Positions 31,356 through 34,647 of a DNA stretch of 34,647 nucleotides are shown piece after piece. Positions within the stretch are counted from its first letter, which is position 1. The number at the start of each line of letters is the position of its first letter. Source of the stretch: Clostridia bacterium (GTDB taxonomy: Bacteria; Bacillota; Clostridia; Oscillospirales; CAG-272); assembly GCA_017463815.1 (NCBI GenBank), contig JAFTOK010000030.1:1-34647 (forward strand), written 5' to 3'. Position numbers and translations under genes: made by a program. The notes beneath the pieces were generated by a model that saw nothing but the letters and a program-made list of their open reading frames with translations, ran no database searches and was not told the origin of the DNA.

Positions 31356-31857
31356 AACAAAACATTTCTGCACAAGGGAGCTCACGTTTTTGGCAATGTG
31401 CGCCTGCGCTTCGCTTATGCTCGCCTATATAGAGGCGCTTTTGCCGCCGCTTGTGCCAGCCGTACCGGGTATAAAAGCGGGGCTTGCCAACATAATGTCG
31501 CTTTTCGTGCTTTATCGTTGCGGCACGCGCTCCGCCGCCTCGGTGTGCGCCGTACGCATAACGCTTGCCGCCCTGCTTTTCGGCGGCGTCTGGTCGTTTT
31601 TTTACAGCGCCGCGGGCGCTCTTTTCAGCCTCTCATCTATGCACGTTTTAAAGAAAACCCGCATCTTTTCCCCCGTTGGCGTGAGTATTGCGGGCGGTAT
31701 AGCGCACAACGTGGGGCAAATAGCCTTTGCCGCCGCCACGCTCGGCACAAGCGCCCTGTGGCTATATATGCCCGTGTTGCTTATTGCCGGCACGCTTTCA
31801 GGCGCGCTCGTCGGTGTGTCCTCTGCGTTTTTGCTGCGTTACTTAAAATCGATTTGA
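31348..31857 (+). CDS. Gx transporter family protein (hepT component I-like)
   Basis: A 169-residue membrane protein of about five helices, of the family annotated as Gx transporters or heptaprenyl diphosphate synthase component I. The motif PGIKAGLANIMSLFVLY is characteristic, with SPVGVSIAGGIAHNVGQI in the later half. Members lie near rnf and NusG-II genes; the substrate is unsettled, with a quinone or isoprenoid precursor or a metal/flavin-related compound proposed. The ATG at 31348 lies in the NusG-II frame (8-base overlap); the longer frame from 31294 reads that gene in another phase. It ends the rnf transcript at a strong terminator. In other genomes apbE often stands here; it is absent. 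Confidence 0.83.
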   Translation: MNKTKHFCTRELTFLAMCACASLMLAYIEALLPPLVPAVPGIKAGLANIMSLFVLYRCGTRSAASVCAVRITLAALLFGGVWSFFYSAAGALFSLSSMHVLKKTRIFSPVGVSIAGGIAHNVGQIAFAAATLGTSALWLYMPVLLIAGTLSGALVGVSSAFLLRYLKSI

Positions 31858-31891
31858 ACGGCAAAAATCATTCCCGCTTTACGGGAAAACA

Positions 31892-31926
31892 AAAAACTCT
31901 CTTTTCGTTTTGAAAAGAGAGTTTTT
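31892..31926. terminator. Bidirectional terminator at the end of the rnf operon
   Basis: A perfect 15-bp stem (31892-31906 with 31912-31926) around GTTTT, with A and T tracts at both outer ends. It serves the rnf operon and the converging PHP phosphatase gene, whose stop is 7 bases away. Confidence 0.9.
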
Positions 31927-31932
31927 CTTTGA

Positions 31933-32733
31933 TTAAAGTTTAATTTTATCAAAGCCTTTGCCGTTGAAAACGGAAAAAGTTTCAAACCCCGCACAGCGCA
32001 AAAGCTCGGCGGATTCATTAAAGTAAAAATCAAGGTTGTCGGGGTGGTGTGAATCGCTGTTTATAACAGCTTCGCCGCCCAAATCGCGCAAAAGCGTGAG
32101 AAGGCCGAACGAGGGGTACGGCTCTTTGCGCCAGCCGCGCGAAATGCCGCCTGTGTTCACCTCGAAGCGCTTGCAATGCTTGAAAGTTTCCCTGAACGCA
32201 TCTTCGGCGACGTACATATATTTTTCGTCTTTCTCAGGCATAAAGCTGAATTTGTTCAGCACGTCGAAATGCCCTATAACGTCGGGCTTGCACACGGCGG
32301 CGTGCTCTGCCACCATTCCATAGTAGCATTTCGCCATATCCAGCACGTTGCCGCCGAAAAGGTCGTTCATACACGCCTCCTGGTGTGCACGCGTGTGGTC
32401 TACAGGGTAGCAAACTCCGTTTTTTACGATATAATGCACCGAAGCTATTACGTAATCGAACATACCCGCTTCTATTTCGGAATAATAATCCTTCTCTATT
32501 CCCAGAAAAACGGGCAATTTTTCCTTATATTCCGCCGCAAGCGTTTTTACCTCGGCGCAGTATTTTTCGTAATCCTCCAGCTTCATACAGTAGCTCGTGT
32601 CGCAGGCGGTGAAGCTGTGGTCGGAAAAGCCGAGCGAGAGCATATTTTTCGCAATCGCCGATTCTATGTTTTCGCGCACGGTACCCACGCCGTCGGAAAA
32701 TGTGGTGTGTGTGTGTAAATTGGAAAATCTCAT
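31933..32733 (-). CDS. hisK: Histidinol-phosphatase, PHP family
   Basis: A 266-residue PHP-superfamily phosphoesterase, HisK type, which would hydrolyse histidinol phosphate in histidine synthesis. Metal ligands appear in order: HTHTTFSDG at the start, LGFSDHSF, LGIEKDYY, ASVHYI, GHFDVLNK, and the closing NSDSHHP. This is a trinuclear metal site, distinct from HAD-type HisB. No his genes are adjacent. The ATG follows CAGGAG. Other PHP phosphoesterases with the same motifs exist, so the exact substrate is likely but not proven. Confidence 0.87.
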   Translation of the reverse strand: MRFSNLHTHTTFSDGVGTVRENIESAIAKNMLSLGFSDHSFTACDTSYCMKLEDYEKYCAEVKTLAAEYKEKLPVFLGIEKDYYSEIEAGMFDYVIASVHYIVKNGVCYPVDHTRAHQEACMNDLFGGNVLDMAKCYYGMVAEHAAVCKPDVIGHFDVLNKFSFMPEKDEKYMYVAEDAFRETFKHCKRFEVNTGGISRGWRKEPYPSFGLLTLLRDLGGEAVINSDSHHPDNLDFYFNESAELLRCAGFETFSVFNGKGFDKIKL

Positions 32734-32790
32734 ATAAACTCCTGTATAACTTTAAAAGCGTATTTTCTCTCAAACTGTTCTTTTTTCCTT

Positions 32791-32850
32791 CGATGTCAGG
32801 CTCCGTCGTGTGTCGTTTTGCGCGAAAAACTCGCACTTTGGGCGACATCG
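32791..32850. other. Structured non-coding block with alternative stems
   Basis: CGATGTC (32791-32797) pairs with GACATCG (32844-32850), or the inner TGTCG (32811-32815) pairs with CGACA (32843-32847); GCG(32820-32822)/CGC adds an inner helix. The whole gap (32734-33003) holds no gene other than this and the terminator that follows. It might be a repeat or a small RNA. Confidence 0.35.
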
Positions 32851-32862
32851 CTCACGAAAACA

Positions 32863-32891
32863 AAAAAGCAGACGGTACGCATCTGCTTTTT
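32863..32891 (-). terminator. Terminator after the small membrane protein gene
   Basis: AAAAAGCAGA with TCTGCTTTTT (32863-32872, 32882-32891), a 10-bp stem with a long T tract on the minus strand. It stands 112 bases after the stop of the gene at 33004-33471. Confidence 0.7.
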
Positions 32892-33003
32892 CCTTTTGGT
32901 AAACTGATACCAACCTTAATCGAAAAAATTGCCGATAGTTATTAAATGATTTTTTATAGGTGCATTTTAAAATTGTTCGTTATTCAATCTGTATCACTTT
33001 ATT

Positions 33004-33471
33004 TTAGTAATTGGTTGTTGCATTATCGCTAAGTAGTTCTTTTATGCATTTAATTGTTTCTCGTTCATCTTTCAAATTAAAAAAGAAAAACAAAGCGAAT
33101 ATACCAAAGAGAAATATAGAGGATATAGTATCTTGAATGGTGATTATGTCGAGCAACCCGAGGATAAAAAATAATATCAGTATAGGGCAAGAATATGTGT
33201 ATCCCGAAACTATTCTTTTGTTATTTTTTTGCTTAATTTTAAATTTGAACCAAAGCTTCGCAGTATTCAAATCCCCGTGTCTATTGCGTTCACCGTTTTC
33301 ATAGTATCCAACGATTTGATTACCTCTATTATACAAATGTATGCCTACCCTTGAAGAAAAATAATTTTGAAATATATTCCACGAAGAATGTTCTTCGCTT
33401 TCTAAATAACACATAATACGATTTGTAAATTCTTCAAAAGACAAAGAGGACTCAAACGAAAATAACCGCAT
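33004..33471 (-). CDS. Hypothetical membrane protein with two helices
   Basis: A 155-residue protein of no recognised family. The first 90 residues are soluble, with a hydrophilic SSFESS-type start and a beta-rich KLWFKFKIKQKNNKRIV stretch. Two membrane helices follow, about residues 95-111 (PILILFFILGLLDII) and 117-134 (SSIFLFGIFALFFFFNL), then a charged tail. Codon use is AT-rich (Asn, Lys, Ile and Phe heavy), unlike the GC-rich core of the window, a sign of recent acquisition. The ATG follows AGGTG and a TATAAT promoter lies 22-50 bases upstream. It could be a small accessory or stress-like gene; nothing in its neighbours suggests a role. Confidence 0.72.
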   Translation of the reverse strand: MRLFSFESSLSFEEFTNRIMCYLESEEHSSWNIFQNYFSSRVGIHLYNRGNQIVGYYENGERNRHGDLNTAKLWFKFKIKQKNNKRIVSGYTYSCPILILFFILGLLDIITIQDTISSIFLFGIFALFFFFNLKDERETIKCIKELLSDNATTNY

Positions 33472-33492
33472 AAATTCACCTATTTTTTATAA

Positions 33493-33521
33493 ATTATACC
33501 ATATTAACGCATAAAAAACAA
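33493..33521 (-). promoter_or_regulatory. Promoter of the hypothetical membrane protein gene
   Basis: On the minus strand TTGTTT (33516-33521) and TATAAT (33493-33498), 17 bases apart, with start near 33486. Confidence 0.6.
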
Positions 33522-33600
33522 TATAATTCTCGATAATTTCTTTACAAGGCAAAATACAAATTATAAAATATGAACATTCTAAAAAACAAAATACGAATGC

Positions 33601-33706
33601 GAGCGAAGTGGGGGTTCGTGAGCTAACATACGGGACCGCCCTTCGAGCTTTGCGAGAATTGCACTTTGTTCGCTCTTATTAAAAAGGGGTATAGCTTTGT
33701 TCGCTC
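33601..33706. repeat. GC-richer intergenic block with short direct and inverted repeats
   Basis: CTTTGTTCGCTC occurs at 33664-33675 and again at 33695-33706, and GAGCGAA (33601-33607) is its inverted match. The stretch is GC-richer than the AT-rich DNA on either side. No protein or RNA family is recognised; the 332-base gap between the two genes holds only this block and the hairpin at 33754. Confidence 0.45.
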
Positions 33707-33753
33707 CAAAGTCGGTGTGCTCCGGCGATAAAGCAGGTTGTGAATTCAATAAG

Positions 33754-33797
33754 AACGCCGCCGAGAGCGACCAAATGTTACTCTCGGCGGTGGTGTT
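33754..33797 (-). terminator. Strong GC hairpin after the methyltransferase gene
   Basis: AACGCCGCCGAGAG (33754-33767) pairs with CTCTCGGCGG (33781-33790) and the flanking GTGTT. It lies just beyond the stop codon of the minus-strand gene; the following T tract is broken, so termination is likely but not ideal. Confidence 0.65.
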
Positions 33798-33803
33798 ATA
33801 TTT

Positions 33804-34647
33804 TTATTTTTCGAATACGAGAATGCTACCTAATTTTTCATCCATCAGTCGCTTGTGAAATTTGAATCCAACGGCTCTTAACAGCGCTTGTACACCTTCA
33901 GCAGACGTGTACATTCTTATTTGCTTTGCCCAATATATCATTTCTTCTTCAGAGAAACCGTATTGTTCAAATCTTGCATACGCTTGCATTTTATTGGTAT
34001 TCAAACAATGTAAAACGATTTTTCCTCCGGGCAATAATACTCTGTATGCTTCTTCTATAATCGTCGGGATTTCTCGACATTCTTCTAAACCTGCGTTAGA
34101 GCATACTGAGGTAAACATACAATCTTCAAAAGGCAGTTTCCATAGCGATGTAGCAATACCTAACCCGTTTATGTTATAGTATTTAGCAAGAGCATCGGCA
34201 TTTTTTGCACAGACAAAATCTATATCAACACCCATATAATAATCACGAGGTGTCATTTCTCTCATCACCGCTTTTGTTCCACCACCTGCACCTATCGTAA
34301 GTTCAAGAATCCGATTATCTTGATGATGTAGGATATTATTTGTGTAGAATTTCCAAAATGAAGGATTGTTTTCTTGCCATTTTGACGCTTGTTTGGCTTT
34401 TTGTTCTCCATTATCGATTTTTGAACTTACAGAAATCGCCTTAATCATAGAATTTGTATCAATATCATCACTAAGCTCATTTCTGCCCGAAATCCAAACA
34501 GGAAGTCCAACTTTTGTATAGTTTTCTAATCGACGAATGAATTCTGCTTTATTAGGGATAACCGATTTGAAAAACGATTCTTGATTCCTATTATAATTTT
34601 CAAAATCGTGTGGATAAAATCTATCGCAATTCTGCTTTGTAAATGTC
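33804..34647 (-). CDS. SAM-dependent methyltransferase domain protein, 5' end missing
   Basis: The frame is open from the right edge: there is no stop in the 66 codons ahead of the first internal ATG (34446-34448), and that ATG has no ribosome site, so it is an internal Met and the start lies beyond the window. At least 280 residues are visible. The C-terminal 190 form a class I methyltransferase: motif I ILELTIGAGGG, GVDIDF as the ribose-binding Asp, an acidic KLPFED and YRVLLPGGKIVLHC. The N-terminal visible part (YPHDFENYNRNQESFF, KVGLPVWISGRNE) is a separate region of unknown fold. Codons are AT-rich like the preceding gene. Substrate unknown; small-molecule or ubiE-like methylation is possible. 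Confidence 0.82.
   Translation of the reverse strand, partial: TFTKQNCDRFYPHDFENYNRNQESFFKSVIPNKAEFIRRLENYTKVGLPVWISGRNELSDDIDTNSMIKAISVSSKIDNGEQKAKQASKWQENNPSFWKFYTNNILHHQDNRILELTIGAGGGTKAVMREMTPRDYYMGVDIDFVCAKNADALAKYYNINGLGIATSLWKLPFEDCMFTSVCSNAGLEECREIPTIIEEAYRVLLPGGKIVLHCLNTNKMQAYARFEQYGFSEEEMIYWAKQIRMYTSAEGVQALLRAVGFKFHKRLMDEKLGSILVFEK

Overview
The window looks like a chromosomal segment from an anaerobic, gut-type Clostridia/Firmicutes bacterium (Oscillospiraceae or Christensenellales style; the genus cannot be read from the sequence). This rests on GC-rich, tightly packed genes with strong Shine-Dalgarno sites, consensus sigma-A promoters, a lysine riboswitch, an Rnf complex in the order rnfCDGEAB followed by NusG-II and Gx-transporter genes, and many short structured intergenic repeats. 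Both ends cut a gene: the start of a proline/sodium symporter at the left, and an AT-rich methyltransferase-domain gene at the right.

Layout. 1-2233: putP start, a polysaccharide deacetylase and an AraC regulator, all on the minus strand. 2372-7187: a carbohydrate block on the plus strand with two TIM-barrel isomerase/epimerase-type proteins, a Gfo/Idh/MocA dehydrogenase and an intracellular GH20-like hexosaminidase with its own palindrome-bearing promoter. 7226-9388: two small lipoproteins and asnA on the minus strand. 9653-17030: a GH78-like glycosidase, a very large MacB/FtsX-type ABC protein, a YlmH-like S4 protein, a two-helix small membrane protein and an anchored extracytoplasmic protein. 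17089-22121: the lysine pathway on the minus strand, read dapA-dapB-lysA-lysC behind a lysine riboswitch with terminator and antiterminator. 22232-25346: UDP-GlcNAc 2-epimerase facing a nanA-sialidase pair. 25484-31857: rnfCDGEAB, NusG-II protein and Gx transporter. 31933-34647: a PHP-type histidinol phosphatase, then an AT-rich tail with a small membrane protein, repeats and the partial methyltransferase gene.

How the genes fit together. The carbohydrate enzymes lack signal peptides, so they probably act on imported oligosaccharides or glycosides. The dehydrogenase plus two TIM-barrel proteins resembles oxidoreductive (3-keto-sugar) glycoside metabolism, and this is the best candidate here for an incompletely described pathway. 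The sialidase and lyase would release sialic acid and split it to ManNAc and pyruvate. Rnf couples ferredoxin:NAD+ electron transfer to ion pumping; its RnfG is about twice the usual length with two FMN-binding domains, and no apbE flavin transferase gene lies in the visible cluster. Lysine synthesis is under lysine-sensing attenuation.

The non-coding parts hold clear terminators, about ten promoters, three copies of a REPIN-like element in the lysine locus, and a possible 100-bp MITE-like element after the dehydrogenase gene. I saw no tRNA, rRNA, CRISPR array, transposase or prophage gene.
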